From the NCBI GenBank assembly GCA_022842745.1, contig JALHPA010000088.1:1-8130 (forward strand): a stretch of 8,130 nt of DNA. Direction: 5' to 3'. This document shows, in pieces, positions 1 to 5,285 of this stretch. Under the pieces are notes generated by a model, which was given only the letters and a program-made list of their open reading frames with translations, made no database searches and was not told the origin of the DNA. Every line of letters begins with the position of its first letter. The stretch's first letter is position 1. The DNA comes from Pirellulales bacterium (GTDB lineage: Bacteria > Planctomycetota > Planctomycetia > Pirellulales > JALHPA01). The position numbers were made by a program, and so were the translations under genes.

Positions 1-326
1 AAAAGGGGGGAGAGAAGAAGGACGAGAAGGATCTGAAGCAGCAGGAGGTCGAGTTTTCGAAGGACTCCCTGGTGCTCAAGTCCCCCGAAGCGAAATTCGT
101 GCTGAAGTACAAAATCGATGCATCGAAGACGCCAGCGACGATTGCGCTTGAGATCGTGGAGAGTCCGTTCGGGGTGGGGGACAAGGCGGTCGGTTTGCTG
201 GAACTCGACGGGGACGAGCTGAAGATTTGCTATGCCCCAGGCGACAAGGGACCCGAATCATTCGAGACCAAGACCGATTCGCCCAACCGCCTGGTAAAAC
301 TGAAGCGGATGAAGACCGAGAAGTAA
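1..326 (+). CDS. TIGR03067-type domain protein, C-terminal part (5' end outside window)
   Basis: The frame is open from the left edge (first full codon at base 3) to a TAA at 324-326, giving about 107 visible residues, so the gene starts before the window; the GTG at 72 is an internal codon and not a likely start. The visible part begins with a Lys/Glu/Asp-rich stretch and continues into a beta-rich segment. It ends with the pattern 'ELDGDELKICYAPGDKGPESFETK' split around LDGDELKICYA and ending in VKLKR. That pattern (an 'LDGD.LKICYA' strand, then a 'F.TK' strand and a terminal LKR) is what I recognise from TIGR03067, a small domain expanded in planctomycetes, often in exported proteins or beside other domains. 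Its function is not known. The first domains are missing, so neither a signal peptide nor a fusion partner can be judged. It converges on the thioredoxin-like gene with a 61-bp gap. Confidence 0.8.
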   Translation, partial: KGGEKKDEKDLKQQEVEFSKDSLVLKSPEAKFVLKYKIDASKTPATIALEIVESPFGVGDKAVGLLELDGDELKICYAPGDKGPESFETKTDSPNRLVKLKRMKTEK

Positions 327-387
327 TCGGCGGCGCCAACCGCCACGGTTGCGAGCTGCCACGGTTGCCAGTCGCGGCAGACGCCGG
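327..387. terminator. Convergent spacer with possible bidirectional termination hairpins
   Basis: The 61 bp between the two stop codons is GC-rich and holds small dyads: GGCGG (329-333) with CCGCC (340-344) around a 6-nt loop, and CTGCC (356-360) with GGCAG (376-380). An 11-bp sequence GCCACGGTTGC occurs twice (342-352 and 358-368). Neither dyad is followed by a T-run on either strand, so this is not a canonical intrinsic terminator. The termination role is inferred from its position between convergent genes. Confidence 0.25.
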
Positions 388-1830
388 TTAGCGAACCGTC
401 GTGCGGGGACCGGATGTCCGCTCCACTTGCAGCACTTCAGCGGCATAGCGCTGCGGCGACTTCTTGAACTGTCCCAGCGATTGGGATGAGGCGAACAGAT
501 ACACCCGGCCTTGGTGGAAGACACCCAGTTCTCGTCGGCCAGAGAGGTATTTCCCGGTTTCAAAGGCGATCACCGGGTCGTTTCCGGCCATGACCGGACT
601 GAATTGGTCGGGCTGTTCCATGAATCGCTGCTGTTCTTGCGGACCGGCAAATAGGTAGGTTCGACCGCGGTGGACCGCGCCCCACTGTGGGTCCGCCTTC
701 ACCCATCGCTTTTGCTCGGACAACGTTACCGGACAGAAGCCATCCAGGCCAACTGGCGGGGCCTCGGCCGCGGGGATCATCACCGCCGATGGTCCGAGGG
801 GGGGTGCACTCAAGGAGGCGGTCGCCGGTTGCGAGGCAGTCGCTGGCGAGGCAGTCGATTGAGCGAAAGCGGCGGTCCCAGTGGCAGAAGATCCGCCGGT
901 CGCTGGCTGGGCGAGTTGGTTTGCTTTAGCCGGAGCAGTTTGGCCATAAGCATCGCTGCTATGACCGGTTGACCCGGCTGCCGACATTCCCGGGTCGAGT
1001 TTGCTCGACCGCGGATCGGTACGGTGATTGGCCGTGGGTGGGGCATTCTGGGACAGGTAGTTTGAATAATTCTCGGCCGAATAGGCGGACGCGACGGGGG
1101 AACTGGGCGGGCTGGCCGCTGGGCTGGAATAGGCCGACTGCCACGAGGGCGCGGCTGGCTGCCGCGCGGGACTTTGAGTTGGGGGGCTGGACGGGCCGCG
1201 ATCGTTTGGCGCGGGACCGCTGGGGCCGGTGTAGGCCACCGCCGTGGCCGCAGGAGGTTGCCAGCCTGTCATGGCGCCATCCGCAGGCCGGGCGGACGGC
1301 GTTTGGCCCTGGGCATTGAAATCTGTCGCAGCCGCGCCGTAACCGGCTGGTTGCGACGCGGGCGCATCCGACGAAGCGGGAGCGTTGCCCGCCGACCTGG
1401 GGCTTTCCGCCGCCAGAGCTGGGGCCGGGGCGCCCAAGGACATCGTTTGCACGAGGTAGGCGTTGGCGGACAGCGGGCTTTTCTGTCGACCGAGCACCTG
1501 GCCGGTCGGCGAGATCACCACGTCGGCTGGAATCCGGTCGACTCCGAACAGCGATGCCGTGGCCGGGAACTCCTGGGTGTTCAGCTTCACCGGAACAAAG
1601 CGCGCTTCGATCGCCTGTCGCACTGCCGGTTGCGAGAACACCTCCCGTTCCAGCCGCATGCATGGTTCGCAGGTGGGCGACCAGAAGTGGATCAACACCA
1701 GGCGGTTGGTCGACGCGGCGAGACGCTTGGCGGCGTCCAAATTCGGCTGCCAGCCGAGGGAGTCCTCGGCCAGGAGGGCGGCGGATGTCAACAGCACGGT
1801 CAAACAGGCAAGCAACCCACGGCGAATCAT
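388..1830 (-). CDS. Exported thioredoxin-like protein with long low-complexity linker and two YHS-like modules
   Basis: 480 residues from the ATG at 1828-1830. This start is preferred over the in-frame ATG at 1860 because a purine tract with GGAG sits 5 nt before it and a signal peptide follows directly: MIRR, then a hydrophobic core to about residue 20, with likely cleavage after ALLA (21). Residues about 27-130 form a thioredoxin-like domain with CEPC at 54-57 after FWSPT and a probable cis-proline at IPAD (100-103). Residues about 135-360 are a disordered linker rich in Ala, Pro, Ser, Gln and Thr. Residues about 361-465 hold two related modules 52 residues apart, HRGRTYLFAG (387-396) and HQGRVYLFAS (439-448), each followed by a Phe and a Pro-x-x-aromatic; these resemble YHS domains. 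The protein probably acts outside the cytoplasm. The CxxC suggests thiol-disulfide or metal chemistry, but its partner is unknown. It stands alone on its strand, with unrelated neighbours. Confidence 0.85.
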   Translation of the reverse strand: MIRRGLLACLTVLLTSAALLAEDSLGWQPNLDAAKRLAASTNRLVLIHFWSPTCEPCMRLEREVFSQPAVRQAIEARFVPVKLNTQEFPATASLFGVDRIPADVVISPTGQVLGRQKSPLSANAYLVQTMSLGAPAPALAAESPRSAGNAPASSDAPASQPAGYGAAATDFNAQGQTPSARPADGAMTGWQPPAATAVAYTGPSGPAPNDRGPSSPPTQSPARQPAAPSWQSAYSSPAASPPSSPVASAYSAENYSNYLSQNAPPTANHRTDPRSSKLDPGMSAAGSTGHSSDAYGQTAPAKANQLAQPATGGSSATGTAAFAQSTASPATASQPATASLSAPPLGPSAVMIPAAEAPPVGLDGFCPVTLSEQKRWVKADPQWGAVHRGRTYLFAGPQEQQRFMEQPDQFSPVMAGNDPVIAFETGKYLSGRRELGVFHQGRVYLFASSQSLGQFKKSPQRYAAEVLQVERTSGPRTTVR

Positions 1831-1835
1831 CGGCA

Positions 1836-1841
1836 CTCCCC
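1836..1841 (-). promoter_or_regulatory. Ribosome binding site deciding the start of the thioredoxin-like gene
   Basis: On the minus strand the bases just before the ATG at 1830 read as a G-run ending in GGAG, 5 nt from the start codon. The upstream in-frame ATG at 1858-1860 has no comparable purine tract and would put ten extra residues before the signal peptide, so this site supports the shorter protein. Confidence 0.6.
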
Positions 1842-1927
1842 CCCGGAAGCAATCGTTCATTGCGGCGGGCCAAAACTGGCATCCGCCGCCCGGTCATCGC
1901 GTCTGTGCGCAAACGCCCCTGGAGATC

Positions 1928-1942
1928 ATCGGTCGTACCGAT
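1928..1942. repeat. Perfect 6-bp inverted repeat, candidate operator upstream of the thioredoxin-like gene
   Basis: ATCGGT and ACCGAT are exact reverse complements separated by CGT, 98 bp upstream of the ATG at 1830 and beside the AT-rich stretch that may hold the promoter. The size suits a dimeric regulator. The short 3-nt centre could equally form an RNA hairpin. No regulator can be named. Confidence 0.3.
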
Positions 1943-2084
1943 TGCAAAAGCGGTATGAAATAATCCAAAAATTCGTCGGCGGAGGGCTGAAGGCCGGGGC
2001 TGGGTGACAGCACGCGGGCGCGGCGCCGGAAAGTGGGGGACGAGTCACCGCCGCGACCGCCTTCCGCCGGCGGCCCGTTACCGG

Positions 2085-2102
2085 CTACAGAGCGGCCTGT
2101 AG
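2085..2102 (-). terminator. Possible terminator hairpin after rrf2
   Basis: CTACAG and CTGTAG form a perfect 6-bp stem around a 6-nt loop, starting 49 bp downstream of the rrf2 stop codon on the minus strand. There is no T-run after the stem, so it is not a standard rho-independent terminator. Termination is inferred only from its position at the end of the apparent cysH-rrf2 operon. Confidence 0.25.
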
Positions 2103-2151
2103 ACTGAAGCGACATCCGTGGGTGGAAAAGCCGCTCGGACAGGTCGGGCGG

Positions 2152-2577
2152 CTAGATGTAATACATCACATCCGCTTCGCCGCGGAGTTGCTCGACCAGG
2201 TTGGCGAACGTGATAGCCTGGAGTGCCGCTCGCTCCTGAGCGGCCACCTTGGTCCACGCCCGCATCAGGACTCGAGCCGTGGCGCTATTGGCGCCGGCGG
2301 AACTGGCGAGCGGCTCGTCCCCTTCGATGGCGGACATGACCTCGCCCAAGGTGATTTCGCTGGGGGGCTTCGCCAACTGGTATCCCCCGGCGGCGCCGCG
2401 GGTGCTTACGACCAGTCCCGCGCCTTTGAGTTGCAACAGGATCTGCACCAGAAAGCGGGCGGGCACGCCGTGATAATCGGCAATGTCGCGGATGCGCACC
2501 GGTTCGTCCGCGTCGAAGCGCTGGGAAAGCTCCAACACGGCGATACAAGCGTATTCGGTTTTGGCAAAGACCTTCAT
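2152..2577 (-). CDS. Rrf2-family transcriptional regulator without Fe-S cysteines
   Basis: 141 residues, the usual length for Rrf2 proteins, from the ATG at 2577 to a TAG at 2152. It opens with MKVFAKTEYACIAVLELSQR, the typical first helix. A winged helix-turn-helix follows at about 26-70, with the signature FLVQILLQLKGAGLV (42-56), the wing STRGAAGGYQLAK (58-70) and then EITLGEVMSAIEG. Rrf2 proteins bind DNA as dimers; family members include IscR, NsrR and the cysteine-metabolism repressor CymR. The three cluster-ligand cysteines seen in IscR/NsrR near residues 90-105 are absent; that stretch is Ala/Ser-rich and the only cysteine is C11. So it probably does not carry an Fe-S cluster through those ligands. 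It lies 81 bp downstream of cysH on the same strand, so co-transcription and control of sulfur assimilation, as for CymR, is an attractive inference. Its ligand is unknown. The ribosome binding site is weak. Confidence 0.9.
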   Translation of the reverse strand: MKVFAKTEYACIAVLELSQRFDADEPVRIRDIADYHGVPARFLVQILLQLKGAGLVVSTRGAAGGYQLAKPPSEITLGEVMSAIEGDEPLASSAGANSATARVLMRAWTKVAAQERAALQAITFANLVEQLRGEADVMYYI

Positions 2578-2645
2578 AGCCTGCGAAACGGAACGACTTC
2601 AACTCTGCACGCAGTCAGAAGGGGAATGCCGCGGGACCGGCGACT

Positions 2646-2657
2646 CTGGGCGCCCAG
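2646..2657. repeat. 12-bp perfect palindrome directly after cysH
   Basis: CTGGGCGCCCAG is its own reverse complement and begins one base past the cysH stop codon, in the 81-bp gap before rrf2. In RNA it could fold as a 4-bp stem with a GCGC loop; in DNA it could be a binding site. A role in uneven expression of the two genes is possible but not shown by the sequence. Confidence 0.35.
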
Positions 2658-2658
2658 G

Positions 2659-3468
2659 CTACTGCGTGTGCAGGCCGCACTCGGTTTTGGCGGTGCCGCT
2701 CCAGCGCCCGGCCCGTTCGTCTTCTCCAAACAGGACGGCGCGAGTGCAAGGCCAGCAACCGATGCTGGTATAACCTTGATCGTGCAGTGGATTGTAGGGG
2801 ATATTTTTGTCCGTGATCAGCTTCCACACGTCGTTCTTCGTCCAGTTGGCCAGCGGGCTGATTTTTACCAGGCCGAACTTTTTGTCCCAACCGACGATCG
2901 GCGCGCGGGCCCGATCGGGGCTTTGATCGCGGCGGATGCCGCTCATCCATGCGCTCCAACCCTTGGCGGCTTCCCTGAGGACGGTGACTTTTCGATCGAA
3001 GCAGCACTGGTCGGGATTGGTTTTGTAGAGCGGTCCGCCGTGATGGGCCTCGTACTCTTCCACCGTGGTGGCGGGCCGCTTCATTTCGACTTCGATCCCG
3101 TAACGGCGGGCAATTTCGTCCCGCAATTGCAGCGTTTCGGTGAACTGGTAGCCGGTGTCGAGATTGAAAACGTGGGTCCGAGGTTCGATTTGCGATAGCA
3201 TGTAGAGGATGACGCAACCCTCCGGCCCAAAGGCGGTCGCCATCGTCAGCTTGGGAAAGTAGGCGCTAACCGCCCATTCGATGATCTGTTCGGGGGTCGC
3301 GCTTTCCAGCCGTTTGCTCTCTTCCGCCAGTTGATCCAGCAGTTCCGCGGAAGGCGCCGCCAGCAGTTCTGGCTTGGGGGGAGTCACGGAAACGACGGGA
3401 AGCTCGAGTTGCGGCATTGCGGTAAAGGCGGCAATCATGACTTGCACCAACCGGCCCCGTTGGGCCAC
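2659..3468 (-). CDS. cysH: Assimilatory adenylyl-sulfate/phosphoadenylyl-sulfate reductase (4Fe-4S type)
   Basis: 269 residues from a GTG at 3468. This enzyme reduces APS (or PAPS) to sulfite with electrons from thioredoxin or a similar donor, the step after sulfate activation in cysteine synthesis, in the cytoplasm. Visible motifs in order: AFGPEG (79-84) in the nucleotide-binding fold, LDTGYQF (103-109), the cysteine pair in DQCCFDRK (C155, C156), GIRRDQSPDRA (177-187), GCWPCTR (C238, C241), and the C-terminal ECGLH with catalytic C264. The CC...CxxC set is the 4Fe-4S ligand pattern of bacterial APS reductases, so APS is the likelier substrate. The start is uncertain: ATGs at 3438 and 3417 are also in frame, no candidate has a strong ribosome binding site, and conservation seems to begin only around residue 42. 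From the likely promoter the GTG would leave a very short leader, which favours one of the ATGs. It heads an apparent operon with the Rrf2 regulator. Confidence 0.93.
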   Translation of the reverse strand: MAQRGRLVQVMIAAFTAMPQLELPVVSVTPPKPELLAAPSAELLDQLAEESKRLESATPEQIIEWAVSAYFPKLTMATAFGPEGCVILYMLSQIEPRTHVFNLDTGYQFTETLQLRDEIARRYGIEVEMKRPATTVEEYEAHHGGPLYKTNPDQCCFDRKVTVLREAAKGWSAWMSGIRRDQSPDRARAPIVGWDKKFGLVKISPLANWTKNDVWKLITDKNIPYNPLHDQGYTSIGCWPCTRAVLFGEDERAGRWSGTAKTECGLHTQ

Positions 3469-3485
3469 CAGGTCGGACCCCCAGA

Positions 3486-3514
3486 AAGATAGTAATGTTT
3501 GTCTTCAAAGTCAA
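3486..3514 (-). promoter_or_regulatory. Sigma-70-like promoter for cysH-rrf2
   Basis: On the minus strand TTGACT (3514-3509, 5 of 6 matches to the -35 consensus) is followed after exactly 17 nt by TATCTT (3491-3486, 4 of 6 matches to the -10 consensus). The predicted transcription start is near 3479, about 11 nt before the GTG at 3468 and 40-60 nt before the alternative ATGs. The area is AT-rich compared with its surroundings. This is the best promoter match I found in the window. Confidence 0.55.
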
Positions 3515-3520
3515 CTATCT
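3487..3520. promoter_or_regulatory. Inverted repeat overlapping the cysH promoter, candidate Rrf2 operator
   Basis: AGATAGT (3487-3493) and ACTATCT (3514-3520) are perfect 7-bp inverted arms separated by 20 bp, centred between the -35 and -10 elements and overlapping both. A dimeric protein bound here would block RNA polymerase. Rrf2 proteins commonly bind dyads of about 25-35 bp, and an Rrf2 gene is the second gene of this operon, so autorepression is a reasonable inference. The half-site ATAGTTGACT also resembles the IscR type-1 half-site as I recall it, but the other half matches poorly. Confidence 0.4.
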
Positions 3521-3733
3521 GCCCCAAGCTGTGTATCGTCTCCGTCCGGAGGGGCTCTTCAGTTTTTACCGATTCTGGCAGGTGTACGGTTAAAGAAGAG
3601 GATCGTGCTGGGACGCCAGAAACGGTTGTCGCTAAACGACTTGACTCCAGGTTCCCGCGATTGCACGATCACGGCTATCCGGTTGTCGTGGAGGGCATCC
3701 GCGAAATGTGGTCTGGCGAATGATTACTTGAAC
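3521..3733 (+). other. Leader/upstream region of rhamnulokinase, no clear promoter
   Basis: This is the remainder of the divergent spacer. It holds a TTGACT at 3641-3646 that could act as a -35 element, but the bases 17 nt later (CACGAT) are a poor -10. A nested dyad GCCCC (3521-3525) with GGGGC (3551-3555) encloses CTCC/GGAG. A possible leader stem pairs CACGA (3664-3668) with TCGTG (3686-3690), with an inner CGG-CTAT-CCG. I recognise no riboswitch. The short open frames crossing the region have no ribosome binding site. Confidence 0.3.
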
Positions 3734-3738
3734 AAGGA
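3734..3738 (+). promoter_or_regulatory. Ribosome binding site of rhaB
   Basis: AAGGA lies 8 nt before the ATG at 3747 and fixes the start of rhamnulokinase, which agrees with the conserved N-terminal motif beginning only a few residues into the protein. Confidence 0.7.
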
Positions 3739-3746
3739 TCTTTCTG

Positions 3747-5249
3747 ATGGCGAGCAAGGTGTTTCTGGCGATTGACGTGGGGGCGTCGAGCGGACGGCAT
3801 CTGGCCGGAAGCTTTGACGGCAAACGACTTTCACTGGAAGAGGTCTACCGGTTCGAAAATGGACCCGTGGCAGCCGCGGGACGCTTGTACTGGGATGTCT
3901 TGAATCAATGGGCGCACCTGGGGCATGGATTGCGCGCGGCCGCGTCGCAACATGGGGATCGCATCGAAAGTGTCGGAATCGACACCTGGGGAGTCGATTT
4001 CGCACTGTTGGGACGTGGCGACGAACTATTGGGCAATCCCTGCCACTACCGCGACCCGCGCACCGAGGGCGTAATGGATCGCGCCTTTGCCGAGGTCAGT
4101 CGGGAGGAGATTTTTTCGCACACGGGCCTGCAGTTCATGCAGATCAATACGCTCTACCAGTTGCTGGCGATGCGGTTTGGAAATTCTCCACTGCTGGCGG
4201 CGGCCGAGTCGTTTCTCATGATGCCGGATCTGCTGCATTGGCTGCTGACAGGGGTAAAAGCCAATGAAATGACGATCGCCAGCACTTCGCAGTGCTATGA
4301 TCCGCGCCAGCGTGCTTGGGCGACGGAGATGCTGAGGCGGTTCAAGCTACCGACCTCGATCTTCGGACAAATCGTGCTGCCTGGGGAACGGCTGGGTCCG
4401 TTGTTGCCGTCGGTGGCGGGCGCGACCGGTTTGAAGGGCGTTTCGGTTGTCGTGCCGGGGGCCCACGACACGGCCAGCGCCGTCATGGCGGTGCCCGCCG
4501 CCGCGGAGGCAAGCCAGCAGCCCGATTGGTGCTACATCAGTTCGGGAACCTGGTCGCTGATGGGGGTGGAGCTACCCTCCCCGGTCGTGAACGACGAGTG
4601 CTTGCGGCTCAATTTCACCAACGAGGGGGGGGTCGGCGGGACGACCCGCTTGCTCAAGAATATTTGCGGCCTGTGGCTGGTGCAGGAATGCCGCCGGGTG
4701 TGGAGCGAAGGGGGCACGACGTACTCCTGGGACTATCTGACGCAGCAGGCAGCGGACGCGGCGCCGTTGCGCTCGTTCATTGATCCGGACGATCCGGCGC
4801 TTCTGGCCCCATCGCATATGCCTAAGGCGATTGGCGAATTGTGCCAGCGGAGAGGACAGCCTGTACCGGAAACGGAGGGAGCGATTATTCGCTGCTGCCT
4901 GGAGAGCATCGCGCTCAAATATCGGCGGGTGCTGGAATGGCTGGAGCAACTGACCGGCGCACGGATCCGTACGATCCATATTGTGGGAGGGGGAACTCAG
5001 AACCGGCAGCTTTGTCAGATGGCGGCGGATGCCTGCCAGCGGCGAGTGGTGGCGGGGCCAATTGAGGCGACGGCGATCGGCAATATTCTGGTGCAGGCAA
5101 TCGCGTCGGGTGCGATTGGGTCAATCGCCGAGGCGCGGGAGATTGTCCGGGGGAGTTTTTCGGTGGAGACGTACGAGCCGCGAGACGTTCAACCGTGGGA
5201 CGAAGCGTACGGGCGATTCATGCAGGTCGAGGGAAGGACGGTCGAATGA
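3747..5249 (+). CDS. rhaB: Rhamnulokinase (FGGY carbohydrate kinase)
   Basis: 500 residues, close to the roughly 490 of E. coli RhaB. It phosphorylates L-rhamnulose with ATP to L-rhamnulose 1-phosphate, the second step of L-rhamnose breakdown, in the cytoplasm. Visible motifs: the N-terminal phosphate-binding loop AIDVGASSGR (8-17), GIDTWGVDFALL (77-88), PGAHDTASAV (237-246) with the probable catalytic base D241, YISSGTWSLMGVE (263-275), the rhamnulokinase-like NFTNEGGVGGTTRLLKNI (289-306), and the ATP-site loop VGGGTQNRQLCQMAADA (413-429). The TWSLMGVE and FTNEGG segments favour rhamnulokinase over xylulose, glycerol or fuculose kinases. No isomerase, aldolase, mutarotase, transporter or regulator of rhamnose use is in the window: the genes on both sides are unrelated and on the opposite strand, so it is a single-gene unit here. 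Its own promoter is not clear; the AAGGA ribosome binding site is. Confidence 0.93.
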   Translation: MASKVFLAIDVGASSGRHLAGSFDGKRLSLEEVYRFENGPVAAAGRLYWDVLNQWAHLGHGLRAAASQHGDRIESVGIDTWGVDFALLGRGDELLGNPCHYRDPRTEGVMDRAFAEVSREEIFSHTGLQFMQINTLYQLLAMRFGNSPLLAAAESFLMMPDLLHWLLTGVKANEMTIASTSQCYDPRQRAWATEMLRRFKLPTSIFGQIVLPGERLGPLLPSVAGATGLKGVSVVVPGAHDTASAVMAVPAAAEASQQPDWCYISSGTWSLMGVELPSPVVNDECLRLNFTNEGGVGGTTRLLKNICGLWLVQECRRVWSEGGTTYSWDYLTQQAADAAPLRSFIDPDDPALLAPSHMPKAIGELCQRRGQPVPETEGAIIRCCLESIALKYRRVLEWLEQLTGARIRTIHIVGGGTQNRQLCQMAADACQRRVVAGPIEATAIGNILVQAIASGAIGSIAEAREIVRGSFSVETYEPRDVQPWDEAYGRFMQVEGRTVE

Positions 5250-5260
5250 TTGTCGTCGAG

Positions 5261-5285
5261 AGCGTCCGAAGGGGGCGCCGACGCT
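5261..5285. terminator. Hairpin between convergent rhaB and hisN-like genes
   Basis: AGCGTC (5261-5266) and GACGCT (5280-5285) form a perfect 6-bp stem around a 13-nt GC-rich loop, filling most of the 36 bp between the two stop codons and abutting the hisN-like TGA. It could end transcription from both sides. No T-run follows on either strand, so the role rests on position and symmetry. Confidence 0.35.

Larger units (their letters stand above)
1831..2151. other. 321-bp spacer upstream of the thioredoxin-like gene and downstream of rrf2; dyads but no gene
   Basis: No convincing coding region was found. The part nearest the thioredoxin-like gene contains a relatively AT-rich stretch (about 1941-1973), a plausible site for its promoter, though no clean -35/-10 pair stands out. 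Three perfect dyads are visible: ATCGGT-CGT-ACCGAT (1928-1942), the 10-bp palindrome CCGCCGGCGG (2064-2073), and CTACAG-AGCGGC-CTGTAG (2085-2102). The last lies about 50 bp past the rrf2 stop and could help end the cysH-rrf2 transcript, but no T-run follows it. A 73-codon open frame crossing this area on the minus strand looks spurious. Confidence 0.5.

Noticed and set aside
959..1912. 317-codon minus-strand frame overlapping the thioredoxin-like gene
   Set aside because: It is a shifted frame of the same DNA and has no signal peptide or domain; the other frame has a CxxC thioredoxin motif and YHS-like repeats. The low-complexity linker keeps several frames open.
1174..2007. 277-codon plus-strand frame opposite the thioredoxin-like gene
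   Set aside because: It is antisense to the linker and thioredoxin domain, is rich in Arg and Gly, and matches no family I recognise.
1894..2115. 73-codon minus-strand frame in the rrf2/thioredoxin spacer
   Set aside because: It lacks a ribosome binding site and family resemblance, and runs through several dyads and the likely promoter area.
2122..3198. 358-codon plus-strand open frame opposite rrf2 and cysH
   Set aside because: It lies antisense to two genes with clear family motifs, crosses the gap between them, shows no recognisable domain and has no ribosome binding site. It is a by-product of GC-rich codon use.
3499..3723. 74-codon plus-strand frame ending 23 bp before rhaB
   Set aside because: It needs a TTG start without a ribosome binding site, begins inside the cysH promoter, and shows no known family. 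Conservation in relatives would be needed to revive it.
3521..3733. Possible riboswitch or structured leader before rhaB
   Set aside because: Only short stems (3-5 bp) are visible and no known riboswitch core is recognisable.
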